Below, in pieces: positions 24,180 through 32,031 of a DNA stretch of 64,000 bases (position 1 is its first letter; each line of letters opens with the position of its first letter). The stretch spans positions 108,352-172,351 of the forward strand of contig JAHBVR010000018.1 of assembly GCA_019637395.1 (NCBI GenBank), in the 5' to 3' direction. This stretch comes from Vulcanimicrobiota bacterium. GTDB taxonomy: Bacteria; Vulcanimicrobiota; Xenobia; Xenobiales; JADMJV01. The notes beneath the pieces were generated by a model, which worked only from the letters and a program-made list of their open reading frames with translations, did no database searches and was not told where the DNA came from. The position numbers were made by a program, and so were the translations under genes.

Positions 24180-26560
24180 CCCAGGTTCGCCCCCACGAGT
24201 GGCCCAAACTACGTTTCCTCCTGATACAGATCCTGATCAGCTGGACGGGCTTAGCCATCGCCATGATGGTGACGGACACGCTGTTGCTCTCCACTCTGGG
24301 GATCAAGTACCTGCCGGCCGCCCTCTTGCTCTCGTCTATTTTTACTTTGAGCAGTTCACTCGGATACACGGCTTTACTCGGTCGTTATCAAAGCCTGCAG
24401 TTGCTGCAAGGCACGCTGGCGTTGGTGGGAGCCCTGCTGCTGACCGGCTTTGCCGGGCTCAAAGCCGGCTTCGCCTGGCTGTGTCTGCCACTGTTGGCCC
24501 TCTATGGAACCAATTTTTCCATGGTGGCCACGCAGAGCTTCGGGCTGGCCAGCGAATGTATCGATACCTACTCGAGCAAGCGGCTCTTTCCCGTGCTCAC
24601 GGTAGCGGCCACCTGCGGCGAGCTATTGGGAGGATTGCTGGTCGCCGCCGGAGCCCGCTGGATCGATCCGCCAGGTTGGGTACTGGTCTGGTCCGGCTCC
24701 AATTTCCTTGCCCTGGGCTGGCTCTGGGCTCACCGCCATCCTTTGAAACAATGGCGTCAGCAGCGCACTTCGCGCCAACCGTCGGGGGCGATCCTGCAGT
24801 ATCTGCGCCAGGCTCCCATGGCCAGGGCGCTCACGCTGCTTCTGCTGGGCATGGTGCTCTGCCAGGGATTCTCACAGTACCTCTTCTCCCAGGTATTTTC
24901 TCATGCGTTTCCCCAGGCTCGCGATCTGGCCTACTTTTTGGGCGCTTTGGTAGCGCTGACCAATCTGGCCGAACTGGTCATCGCCACTCAGTTGACTCCC
25001 CGCCTGGTGCAATGGCTGGGAGTAGCTCGAGCCGGCTGGCTGCACCCGCTCTTGATGCTCAGCGGGCTGGTCGGACTGAGCCTGCAATTCCAACTCGGGC
25101 CGGCCGTATGGTTGTGGATCTGCCGGCGCACCATGCAAGACAGTCTGGCCACCCCCGTGCGCAATCTTCTCTACAACGCCATTCCGGGACGCGTGCGCGG
25201 CCACCTGCGCGCCTTCCTCGACGGAGTGGTGGTCTCGTGTGCCCAGGCCTGCGTGGCTTTGCTGTTGATCCTGCTGCAGCGCCAACTGGCTCCCGTGCAA
25301 ATCAGCTACGCAGGCGTAGGCCTGGCGTTGGTCTACTGGTTGGGAGCCCTGGGGGCCAGTCGTAATTATTTGCGCACTCTGGTGGGCGAACTGGAAGTGG
25401 AAGGCTTGCGGCTGCAATCCCAAAGCGCTTCGGAAACCTTGATCCGGCCATCGACCCGGCCGGATCGCTCCCTGGCCGAATGGGAAACCGAGCTCCTGAG
25501 CGCCCGCTCTCCCGAGCTTGCCATGGATGCCCTGGCTCGCCATTCCGATCCACTGGCGCTGCAAATGCTGGCTCGCGGCCTGGCTCTCCCCTCCTCTGGC
25601 CGGCGCCATGAAGTGGCCCGGCGGCTGGCCGCGCTCGGCGAACCGGGAGTGCGTGCCGCTCTCCCCTATCTTTTTTCCGACCAGTTCGCCACCGTCGAGG
25701 CTGCCTTGCAAGTTCTTGGGGAGAGCGCCACCGCCTGGGGAGTGTCACTACTTCAGGGCCAGTTCGCCTCGCGAGCCCGGGCGGCGGCTCGGGCCTGGCT
25801 GGCCGGTCACCAACTGGCCGCCGGCACACTCCCGGAACGCTTCCTCAAAGAAGCTTTATACCAGGAATGCGGGCGACACCAGCGCCTGGCCTTCCGTGTC
25901 CTGCGCTGGCTGGAAGGCGAAGAACTGGTGGAAACTCTGCGGCTGGCTCTGCTCTCTCGGGGTGGCCGGAGCGCCGGCGCCCTGGAGGTCCTCTCCAATC
26001 TGGGGGAACGCCAACTGGCCCAACTCTTCGTGACCTTGCTGGAACCGAACTCCGATACGGAACGGGCCCGCTTGCTTCAAGAGGCCCTGGGTAAGGCGGG
26101 AACCGGGGTGGCCGCGCTGAGCGACGATCCTTGGGTACGTTGGGCCTCAGTGCGCGCGAGCCGCGCGGCCACGGACTGGGAGTTGAACAAGATGGAGCAG
26201 CTTCTGGCCTTGCGCCGGACCCGGCCGTTTCATCGCCTGGATCTGGACCAATTGGAAGTTGCGCGTCTGCGTATGGTGGAGGAACGCTTCCAGGGCGGAC
26301 GGCTCTTCTGGCAAGCCGGCCAGGTGCTCAAGCGCGCTTTCGTGCCTCTGCAGGGTGACCTTGAAAACGGCTTCTTGGGAGGGGTGGAGCTGGTGGGCCA
26401 GTTCCCCGCGCGCTCCGGCCTGGTCACCCGGGGCCCGGTACGCGTCCTCAGCCTGGCCCGTCCCGACTGGGAACATATCCTACGATATCTACCGGATCTG
26501 GCCTCGGGGACCTTTCAATGGCTCAGTGCTGAGTTGAGGCGGAGCGAGATGGCCGCGTGA
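24158..26560 (+). CDS. MFS/Npt-like transporter fused to HEAT-type repeats and a cNMP-binding-like C-terminus
   Basis: 800 residues. About residues 1-410 form 10-12 membrane helices resembling the MFS / nucleotide-transporter (Npt) type (RFLLIQILISWTGLAIAMM, LLGGLLVAAGARWI, LLGMVLCQGFSQYLFSQVF). About 430-690 is a soluble run of short helical repeats (HEAT-like). The last about 100 residues (FVPLQGDLENGFLGGVELVGQ abbreviated) look like a worn cyclic-nucleotide-binding domain. That order is known in a family of uncharacterised bacterial transporters. Start codon is uncertain: GTG 24158 overlaps the sensor gene by 22 nt. The substrate is unknown. It is co-directional with the cupredoxin and sensor genes. 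The 3' end overlaps a convergent small gene by 38 nt. Confidence 0.75.
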   Translation: MATWPVLTQVRPHEWPKLRFLLIQILISWTGLAIAMMVTDTLLLSTLGIKYLPAALLLSSIFTLSSSLGYTALLGRYQSLQLLQGTLALVGALLLTGFAGLKAGFAWLCLPLLALYGTNFSMVATQSFGLASECIDTYSSKRLFPVLTVAATCGELLGGLLVAAGARWIDPPGWVLVWSGSNFLALGWLWAHRHPLKQWRQQRTSRQPSGAILQYLRQAPMARALTLLLLGMVLCQGFSQYLFSQVFSHAFPQARDLAYFLGALVALTNLAELVIATQLTPRLVQWLGVARAGWLHPLLMLSGLVGLSLQFQLGPAVWLWICRRTMQDSLATPVRNLLYNAIPGRVRGHLRAFLDGVVVSCAQACVALLLILLQRQLAPVQISYAGVGLALVYWLGALGASRNYLRTLVGELEVEGLRLQSQSASETLIRPSTRPDRSLAEWETELLSARSPELAMDALARHSDPLALQMLARGLALPSSGRRHEVARRLAALGEPGVRAALPYLFSDQFATVEAALQVLGESATAWGVSLLQGQFASRARAAARAWLAGHQLAAGTLPERFLKEALYQECGRHQRLAFRVLRWLEGEELVETLRLALLSRGGRSAGALEVLSNLGERQLAQLFVTLLEPNSDTERARLLQEALGKAGTGVAALSDDPWVRWASVRASRAATDWELNKMEQLLALRRTRPFHRLDLDQLEVARLRMVEERFQGGRLFWQAGQVLKRAFVPLQGDLENGFLGGVELVGQFPARSGLVTRGPVRVLSLARPDWEHILRYLPDLASGTFQWLSAELRRSEMAA

Positions 26561-26792
26561 GCACGTAGAAAGTCATGGCCAGCGCGGCCAGCGCGGCCGT
26601 CTTAGGGAAACATGCTCCGAAAAGGACGGCGCATACGATTCCCAGCAAAACCGCTCGACCCAGGGTCATCATCAGAGTCAGACTGGCGAAGAAAACGAAG
26701 GGAAGCACCGCCTGAGTCAGATAGGCGAGCATGCCGAACACGGCCAGGAAGAGAAAAGCTTTAAGCATTCGGTAGGAAGTGTGGTTGTTCAT
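26523..26792 (-). CDS. Hypothetical small membrane protein
   Basis: 89 residues with about three hydrophobic segments (FLFLAVFGMLAYLTQAVLPF, LGIVCAVLFGACF, LAALAMTFYVLT). No family recognised. ATG 26792 lies 6 nt after a TAAGCT and has no Shine-Dalgarno. Its last 38 nt overlap the end of the MFS-HEAT gene on the other strand. Confidence 0.55.
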   Translation of the reverse strand: MNNHTSYRMLKAFLFLAVFGMLAYLTQAVLPFVFFASLTLMMTLGRAVLLGIVCAVLFGACFPKTAALAALAMTFYVLTRPSRSASTQH

Positions 26793-26804
26793 AGTTTCAG
26801 CTTA
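26790..26804 (-). promoter_or_regulatory. Possible leaderless -10 element
   Basis: On the minus strand TAAGCT (26804-26799) is followed by 6 nt and ATG at 26792. No Shine-Dalgarno or clear -35 is seen. Confidence 0.4.
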
Positions 26805-26936
26805 AGTCTTGTCCCCTCGATCCCGTAGATTCCAACGTCCCGGCCGGCAAAGGACGGGCATACCGGAGGAGTCCAGCGCCCCACCTGGGAAAACCTGGCC
26901 CGCGCCCTCGGCGACTCATCTCAAGGAGCACTCTCC

Positions 26937-27569
26937 ATGAAACTGTATGCTCTCCCCCCCTCTCCGAACACTTTCAAGGTCATGGCCCTGGCCAACCATT
27001 TGGGACTGGAAATGGAAGTCATCGACATGGACGTAGCCAGCGGCGGCCACAAGACGCCCGACTACATGGCCAAGAATCCCAACGCCTTGATGCCCACCCT
27101 GGAAGACGGCGATTTCTGCCTTTGGGAATCCAACGCAATTCTCATGTACCTGGCTCAAAAGAAGCCGGAAAGCGGCCTCTGGCCGGCCGACTCGAAAGGT
27201 CAGGCCAAAGTTCAGCAGTGGTTGAATTGGGGGGGCAATCACTGGGGCCCGGCCATTCGCCCCTTCTTCTTCGAGCGTATCATCAAGGCTCGTTTCGGCC
27301 TGGGGCCCGCCGACGAAGCGGAGCTGGCCAAGGCGGCCGAGGCCTTTCCGAAAGCCGCCGACGTTCTTGAGGGGCATCTGAAAAACCACCCGTTCCTGGT
27401 GGGCGATCAGTTGACCATCGCCGACTTTGCCATGGCTTCCAGCGGGCCCTACCTGGCCATGGCCGGAGTACCTCTGGAGAACTATCCCAACATCCAGGCC
27501 TACTGCGCTCGCGTGACCGGCACCGAAGCTTGGAAAAAGGCCGTTCCTCAGCTGCCCGCGATAAAATAG
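26937..27569 (+). CDS. Glutathione S-transferase family protein
   Basis: 210 residues with a thioredoxin-like N-terminal domain (KLYALPPSPNTFKVMALANH, NPNALMPTLEDG, the cis-Pro and LWESNAILMYLAQ glutathione-binding segment) and an all-helical C-terminal domain containing FLVGDQLTIADFAMAS, the N-capping motif of GSTs. Complete length. AAGGAG lies about 10 nt before ATG 26937. It is a single gene; it ends next to the stop of a convergent GH43 gene. The substrate is unknown. Confidence 0.93.
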   Translation: MKLYALPPSPNTFKVMALANHLGLEMEVIDMDVASGGHKTPDYMAKNPNALMPTLEDGDFCLWESNAILMYLAQKKPESGLWPADSKGQAKVQQWLNWGGNHWGPAIRPFFFERIIKARFGLGPADEAELAKAAEAFPKAADVLEGHLKNHPFLVGDQLTIADFAMASSGPYLAMAGVPLENYPNIQAYCARVTGTEAWKKAVPQLPAIK

Positions 27570-29279
27570 TCAGGGACAGTCGGCCACCGGCCCCAAGGTG
27601 CTCACTCCACACTCGTTAAAAGCTTCGACGGCGAAGAAGTAGCCCTGGGGCAAGTTGAGGGCACGGATCTCCAAAGGCCCTGGCTGGTCGGCCCAGACCT
27701 GGTAGGTCTGATATAGCTTGTTGGGAGCGATGCCCCAGCGTACATTGTAACCGCTGGCCCTTTCCACACGCGCCCAATCGACAAAGGCATTGCGCCGGTC
27801 CGTATCCCGCCGCACCTCCAGCCGAGCCGGAGGGAGCGGCGGTTTGCCGTCAGCCGAACCAAAGACACGCAGGTCGGCAATGGCCAGACGCGGGGCGGCC
27901 ACGTGCCCGTGGACGTAACGAACATATCGAATGCGAGCGGGGTGCTTGAGCTGCACGTAGGCACAGGGGCGGTCGCGGCGGGGCTCCCCGGCCAGCTCGT
28001 GCAGCACCTCCCATTTGCGACCGTCCCGCGAACCGAGCAGTTGGAACTCGGTGTAGACGCGCGGTCCGTTGTCAAAGACGTCGGACTGGTAGTCAGCATA
28101 GTTCACCTGAACGGCCCGGACCGTGCATTCCTTCAGGAGATCCATGGTCAGGAGCTCTCCTTTGCGAGCGCTGGCGGCGACCCAAAAAGTACGTAAACTC
28201 TCGTCGCCGGCATGGCTGGCCGGGTGCTCTTTTTCCAGTGTGGAGGAAGCGGTCAGAGGCTTGTGGTGCGAGAGCAACATCCAACCGCTGAACTTGCCGT
28301 CCAGGTGGTGCGGCCAATCGCCGAAGCGCGTGTCACAAAACATGTCTCCGCTCGGGTCAAAACCCGCGGGATGCATTACAATACGGCGCTCCATTCCCCA
28401 GTTGAATCCGATCCAGCAGGTACCGGTCAGCCAGTGACGCCCCTGAAAGTCCTGAAAGAAGTTGCCGTGCCCGGTGCCGCAAGCGAAGCCGCCGGGGCGG
28501 TAGGCCACCGGATTGTAAGGCGCGTAATGAAAGGGACCCAAGGGCCCTTCTCCCTCATAGGTTCCGGTCGCGTAAACATTGTACTCGGTTCCGGGCGCGC
28601 CATATTGAAGGTAGTATTTGCCCTGGTGCTTGGTCATCCAGGCACCCTCGGTGAAGGGCTTGATGTCTCCCTTGTGGTCCTGGCCGAAACGTTCCCAGCC
28701 ATGCTGTTCCGGGTCGAGCACAATCAATCCCCGGGGACTTCCCTTGTAGCTGAGCTGGCGTTGAGGATCGAGCTCGATGCCATAGAGCGGGAAGACATTG
28801 GATGAGCCAAAATACATGAACCAGCGGTCGCTGTCGGGATCATGGAAGATGGACGGGTCCCAGGGCCCGTCGGCGCCTTTCATCAAAGGCAGCCAACGGT
28901 TGAAAAATTCCACCTTGCCCTGGTCCGGATCGGTCAGTTCCAAAATGGGCCGTTGGGTGAAAGTGGACTGGAAAAGATAAAGCTTGTTGCGCACCGATAG
29001 GGCGGCCGGAGCGCACATGTCCTCAAACGGCCACTTGTCCGGCTTTACGTAGTTCCAGTGAAGCAAGTCCTTGGATTTCCACCAGCCGCCCGAGATGGTC
29101 ACAAAAAGATAGTAGGCGCCTTGGTGCGGCACGATCACCGGGTCGGCTCCCGAGCGGTAGGAAATGCGCTCGGGTAACTGCTCAAAGTTATATTTGTAAT
29201 CGAGGTCGACGGGATTGCAGTAAGTGGGCTGGGCCCAGGCCAATCCGGACAGACAGAGAGAGAGCAGTGCTTTTTTCAT
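27570..29279 (-). CDS. Secreted glycoside hydrolase family 43-like protein with discoidin and fibronectin III domains
   Basis: 569 residues. Signal peptide KALLSLCLSGLAWA. The five-bladed propeller (about 20-330) has GADPVIVPHQG, DPSIFHDPDSDRWFMYFG and EGAWMTKHQGKYYLQY, which match the GH43 acid residues. About 340-460 is a discoidin/F5-8C-like carbohydrate-binding domain, and about 470-565 is a fibronectin III domain. Probably an exported arabinan/xylan-type hydrolase. I chose ATG 29279 because the signal peptide starts there. Stand-alone, with no polysaccharide-utilisation neighbours. Confidence 0.85.
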   Translation of the reverse strand: MKKALLSLCLSGLAWAQPTYCNPVDLDYKYNFEQLPERISYRSGADPVIVPHQGAYYLFVTISGGWWKSKDLLHWNYVKPDKWPFEDMCAPAALSVRNKLYLFQSTFTQRPILELTDPDQGKVEFFNRWLPLMKGADGPWDPSIFHDPDSDRWFMYFGSSNVFPLYGIELDPQRQLSYKGSPRGLIVLDPEQHGWERFGQDHKGDIKPFTEGAWMTKHQGKYYLQYGAPGTEYNVYATGTYEGEGPLGPFHYAPYNPVAYRPGGFACGTGHGNFFQDFQGRHWLTGTCWIGFNWGMERRIVMHPAGFDPSGDMFCDTRFGDWPHHLDGKFSGWMLLSHHKPLTASSTLEKEHPASHAGDESLRTFWVAASARKGELLTMDLLKECTVRAVQVNYADYQSDVFDNGPRVYTEFQLLGSRDGRKWEVLHELAGEPRRDRPCAYVQLKHPARIRYVRYVHGHVAAPRLAIADLRVFGSADGKPPLPPARLEVRRDTDRRNAFVDWARVERASGYNVRWGIAPNKLYQTYQVWADQPGPLEIRALNLPQGYFFAVEAFNECGVSTLGPVADCP

Positions 29280-29329
29280 CCGCGATGATTGGAAAAGGGA
29301 GGTGGGAATTCCTGGAGTAATCGAGGCGG

Positions 29330-29665
29330 GTGGAACTCTCTTACTCAACCGACCCCAACTGGTGCTCCCGGTGCAAACACCTGCCCTGCCGTTGCGGCGC
29401 CCTCAAGAAAAAGCCGGCGCCCACGGCCGGCAGTGGTCCCATCAAACTGCGTCTGGAAAAGAAACGCGGCAAAGCCCAGATCATCGTCTGCGAAACCGGC
29501 ATGAACGACGCCCAACTCAAGGAACTGCTCAAACAGATCCAGGCGGCCTGCGGCACCGGCGGCTGCGTCAAGGACGGCAACCTGGAAATCCAGGGCGATC
29601 ACCGCGAAAAGATCGAGCAAATCCTGGCCGCTCGGGGCCTGAAAAGCAAACGCTCCGGTGGTTAG
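29330..29665 (+). CDS. yciH: SUI1/eIF1-like translation factor YciH
   Basis: 111 residues. The SUI1 fold is shown by KLRLEKKRGKAQIIVCETG abbreviated, LLKQIQAACGTGGCVKDG and LEIQGDHREKIEQILAARG. The N-terminus carries WCSRCKHLPCRCG, a small cysteine cluster typical of bacterial members and possibly zinc-binding. The protein binds the small ribosomal subunit and influences start-codon selection. Start is GTG 29330. It overlaps the extended frame of the Fur gene, so the two form an operon. Confidence 0.9.
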   Translation: MELSYSTDPNWCSRCKHLPCRCGALKKKPAPTAGSGPIKLRLEKKRGKAQIIVCETGMNDAQLKELLKQIQAACGTGGCVKDGNLEIQGDHREKIEQILAARGLKSKRSGG

Positions 29666-29681
29666 AGGGGCTCGTTACGCC

Positions 29682-30182
29682 GTGACAGAACCCCCTAGCG
29701 TGAATGAATGGGCGAAAGTACTACGCGAGAAAAACCTGCGGGCGACTCCTCAAAGACTGGTGATCCTGAAAGCCCTGGAGACCCTGCATTCCCAGGATCA
29801 TCATCGCCACGTCACCGCCCGTGACGTCTTCGAACAGGTGCAGGAGACCCTGCCGGGGCTGAACGTGACCACCGTCTATCGCACCCTCGAGGGGCTCAAT
29901 CAAGTGGGCATCGTGGATTTGATGACCGGAACCAAGGATCAGGTTCGCTTTTCGCTGCGCGAGCCGGAACACCGTCACGGCCATCTGGTTTGCAAAGCCT
30001 GCGGCCACGTGGAAACCATCGACTTGGAGCCCGTTCACCTGCTCGCTCACGCCATTTTCGACAAACATGGCTTCGCCATTGATGAGGAACACTTTACTCT
30101 CTCGGGCCGCTGCCAGAACTGCCAGACCGGCGAATGGCACCAGGAGCATGACCACGATCACGACCATCAGCATCAACACTGA
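29682..30182 (+). CDS. Fur-family metal-dependent repressor with His-rich tail
   Basis: 166 residues. The winged-helix DNA-binding domain shows RATPQRLVILKALE and LNVTTVYRTLEGLNQVGIV. The dimerisation domain shows HRHGHLVCKACGHVETID and SGRCQNC, the two CxxC pairs of the structural zinc site. The tail HEHDHDHDHQHQH should bind metal. Zur or Fur specificity cannot be settled from sequence. GTG 29682 was chosen because GAGGGG lies about 12 nt upstream and conserved sequence follows. An in-frame GTG at 29658 overlaps yciH. The last 10 nt overlap the convergent decarboxylase. Confidence 0.9.
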   Translation: MTEPPSVNEWAKVLREKNLRATPQRLVILKALETLHSQDHHRHVTARDVFEQVQETLPGLNVTTVYRTLEGLNQVGIVDLMTGTKDQVRFSLREPEHRHGHLVCKACGHVETIDLEPVHLLAHAIFDKHGFAIDEEHFTLSGRCQNCQTGEWHQEHDHDHDHQHQH

Positions 30183-31516
30183 CTAGCAGCGGCCAGCTCC
30201 AGGCGCGCGCAGATTTCCGGCAGCCACTCCAGATGCTCGGGCTTCATCAGGCAACTGCGCAGACAGGCCAGACGCGGTTGATCCCAATCCAACTCCGGCC
30301 AGACCAGTCCTTGGGAAACCTGGGTAACGGCCAGATGCAGATCCAACTCGGCGGCCTTCTCGAAAATGGCCTGGGATTTGCGGGAAACCTCGCCGGCGCT
30401 GGTTCCTTGGGGGGCCCAGACCACCAGATCCAGCTCGGGCTCGAATAAGAGCTTCCAGTGCTCGGGCCGTTCCTTCAGCCAGCCGGCCAGTCCGCGGGCG
30501 GCTTTCAGGGACTGATCCAGACGCTGGCCCAGTTCCCCGCCTCGCTCCAGCGGCAGCAAGCGCTGGGTGGCCCACAGAGCCACGGCGGCCGCGCCGGGGC
30601 GCGAGCATTCCAGGCTGATCTCGCCCAGGTGCAACTCAGCGGAACTGAAATAGGTGTATGGGGAATCGTGCTTGTAAAAGCGACCCACGGACGGGTCGCG
30701 GAAAAGCACGCAGCCACATCCGTAGGGCTGCATTCCGTGCTTGTGGGGGTCGATAGCCAGGGAGTGAGCCCGAGGCACCGCCGCGAAAGCCCGGGCCGCC
30801 TGTCCTCCCAGACTCTCCGCCAGTCGAAAGTAGCCTCCATAGGCTGCATCCACGTGAACGCGCACTCCGTAGCGCTCGGCCAGGGGAAAAATCAGATGCA
30901 GCGGATCGACCGCCCCCACCGCCGAGGTTCCCAGCGTAACGACTATTGTACCCACGTCCCCTTTCGCCAGCTCAGCCTCCAATGAGGCCAGGTCGAGGCG
31001 CGCCGCCGGATCCACCGCCAGCGGACTAAAGGGCAGTTGTAGAACGCCGCAGATTCTTTGATGCGTATAGTGAGCCTGCGAGGAGGCCAGGATTCGCTTG
31101 CCCGGATGCAGGCAGCCGGCGATCCAGAGGGCTTCCAGATTGGCGAAGGTGCCGCCGCTGGTCAGATGGCCCAGGTGCTCGGACCATCCCAGCATAGCGG
31201 AGATTTCCGCCACTGCTTCTTTTTCCAGAGCCGAACTGGCCCGCCCGCCGTCGAGAGCGTGATTGTTAGGGTTGATAAACTGGGCCAGAGCGTAGGCCAG
31301 ACGAGCCAGCGGATGGGGCGGCTTGAGCATCTGGCCGGCGTAAAGCGGGTGATGGTATGGATAGTTATCGCGCATCCGGCCGGCCACTTCCAGCAAGACG
31401 GGTCGCAGGCGCTCCACGTCCAGCCGCGTTTCCGCCGGAGGCAACCGGGAGAATCCGTTGCCGAGATGATTGAGGGCTTCTTGCAATAAGTCGAGACCAG
31501 CTTGTGAAATAAACAT
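30173..31516 (-). CDS. PLP-dependent group II amino acid decarboxylase
   Basis: 447 residues, the family of aromatic-L-amino-acid, histidine and glutamate decarboxylases. Seen: a PLP-ring region around LGHLTSGGTFANLEALW, HVDAAYGGYF with the cofactor-binding Asp, and SLAIDPHKHGMQPYGCG with the Schiff-base lysine. The substrate is unclear. Start ATG 31516 has GGGGGAAGG about 9 nt upstream, and this Shine-Dalgarno is supplied by the dispersed repeat at 31523-31604. The BMC gene lies divergent on the far side of that repeat. Convergent with the Fur-family gene. Confidence 0.9.
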   Translation of the reverse strand: MFISQAGLDLLQEALNHLGNGFSRLPPAETRLDVERLRPVLLEVAGRMRDNYPYHHPLYAGQMLKPPHPLARLAYALAQFINPNNHALDGGRASSALEKEAVAEISAMLGWSEHLGHLTSGGTFANLEALWIAGCLHPGKRILASSQAHYTHQRICGVLQLPFSPLAVDPAARLDLASLEAELAKGDVGTIVVTLGTSAVGAVDPLHLIFPLAERYGVRVHVDAAYGGYFRLAESLGGQAARAFAAVPRAHSLAIDPHKHGMQPYGCGCVLFRDPSVGRFYKHDSPYTYFSSAELHLGEISLECSRPGAAAVALWATQRLLPLERGGELGQRLDQSLKAARGLAGWLKERPEHWKLLFEPELDLVVWAPQGTSAGEVSRKSQAIFEKAAELDLHLAVTQVSQGLVWPELDWDQPRLACLRSCLMKPEHLEWLPEICARLELAAASQC

Positions 31517-31522
31517 GCGACG

Positions 31523-31604
31523 GCCTTCCCCCTGGCCCCCCCCTGCTCCTCGGGATCTAGGGGGGACTGCCGTCTCCCCCTAGAACCCCCCTGCTCCTCG
31601 GGAG
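31523..31604. repeat. Dispersed GC-rich hairpin repeat, copy 5 (decarboxylase leader)
   Basis: CCCCCCTGCTCCTCGGGA appears twice, about 47 nt apart, around a hairpin with arms CTAGGGGGGAC and GTCTCCCCCTAG. The core matches the copy in the adk leader in the opposite orientation. It fills most of the space between the decarboxylase and BMC genes. Confidence 0.8.
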
Positions 31605-31654
31605 GAAAGCGCGCGGAACAGCAGGAAAGGCAGGCCAAACTGGAAGGCGGTTGG

Positions 31655-31936
31655 GTGATCGTGGCTTATAGACAGGCTGTTGGAATGATTGAAACGATGG
31701 GCTTCGTGGGAGCGGTGGAAGCTGCCGACGCGGCCGTCAAAGCGGCCAATGTCAAGATCGTCAAATACGCGTCGGTAGACGGTGGATTGGTTTCCATTCA
31801 CGTGCGCGGCGACGTGGGCGCGGTGCAGGCGGCGGTGGACGCAGCCGCCGAGGCGGCTCGACGGGTAGGCTCGGTCTTCGCCGTGCACGTCATCCCGGCT
31901 CCCAGCGAGGATGTGGACGAAAGCATCTACAAGTAA
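31655..31936 (+). CDS. Bacterial microcompartment hexameric shell protein (BMC-H), orphan
   Basis: 93 residues forming one complete BMC domain: AVGMIETMGFVGAVEAADAA, then VDGGLVSIHVRGDVGAV and GSVFAVHVIPAPSED. These are standard for PduA/CcmK-type hexamers that tile the shell of metabolic organelles. No other shell, pentamer (BMC-P) or signature enzyme gene is in the window. GTG 31655 gives the usual short N-terminus. The adjacent, divergent PLP decarboxylase is the only metabolic neighbour, and a cobalamin adenosyltransferase lies 21 kb away. It may be a satellite shell gene of a locus elsewhere. Confidence 0.88.
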   Translation: MIVAYRQAVGMIETMGFVGAVEAADAAVKAANVKIVKYASVDGGLVSIHVRGDVGAVQAAVDAAAEAARRVGSVFAVHVIPAPSEDVDESIYK

Positions 31937-31951
31937 GTTCTATGTAAACCG

Positions 31952-32008
31952 CATTGTGACAATAAGCACAATGTGCTACTTTCAAGTCGTATCATAGTAA
32001 AATACGAC
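31952..32008. promoter_or_regulatory. Two inverted repeats upstream of the nucleotidyltransferase gene
   Basis: CATTGTG (31952-31958) pairs with CACAATG (31967-31973), and GTCGTAT (31986-31992) pairs with ATACGAC (32002-32008). Each has a loop of 8-9 nt and no U-tract, so operator sites are more likely than terminators. The second ends 23 nt before ATG 32032. Confidence 0.45.
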
Positions 32009-32031
32009 CTGAAGGAGACACAGAACTCCCC

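Noticed and set aside
24154..25365. A 403-codon frame offset from the MFS-HEAT gene
   Set aside because: The MFS frame (24158-26560) shows coherent TM helices; the offset frame is Arg/Ser/Pro-rich with no TM pattern.
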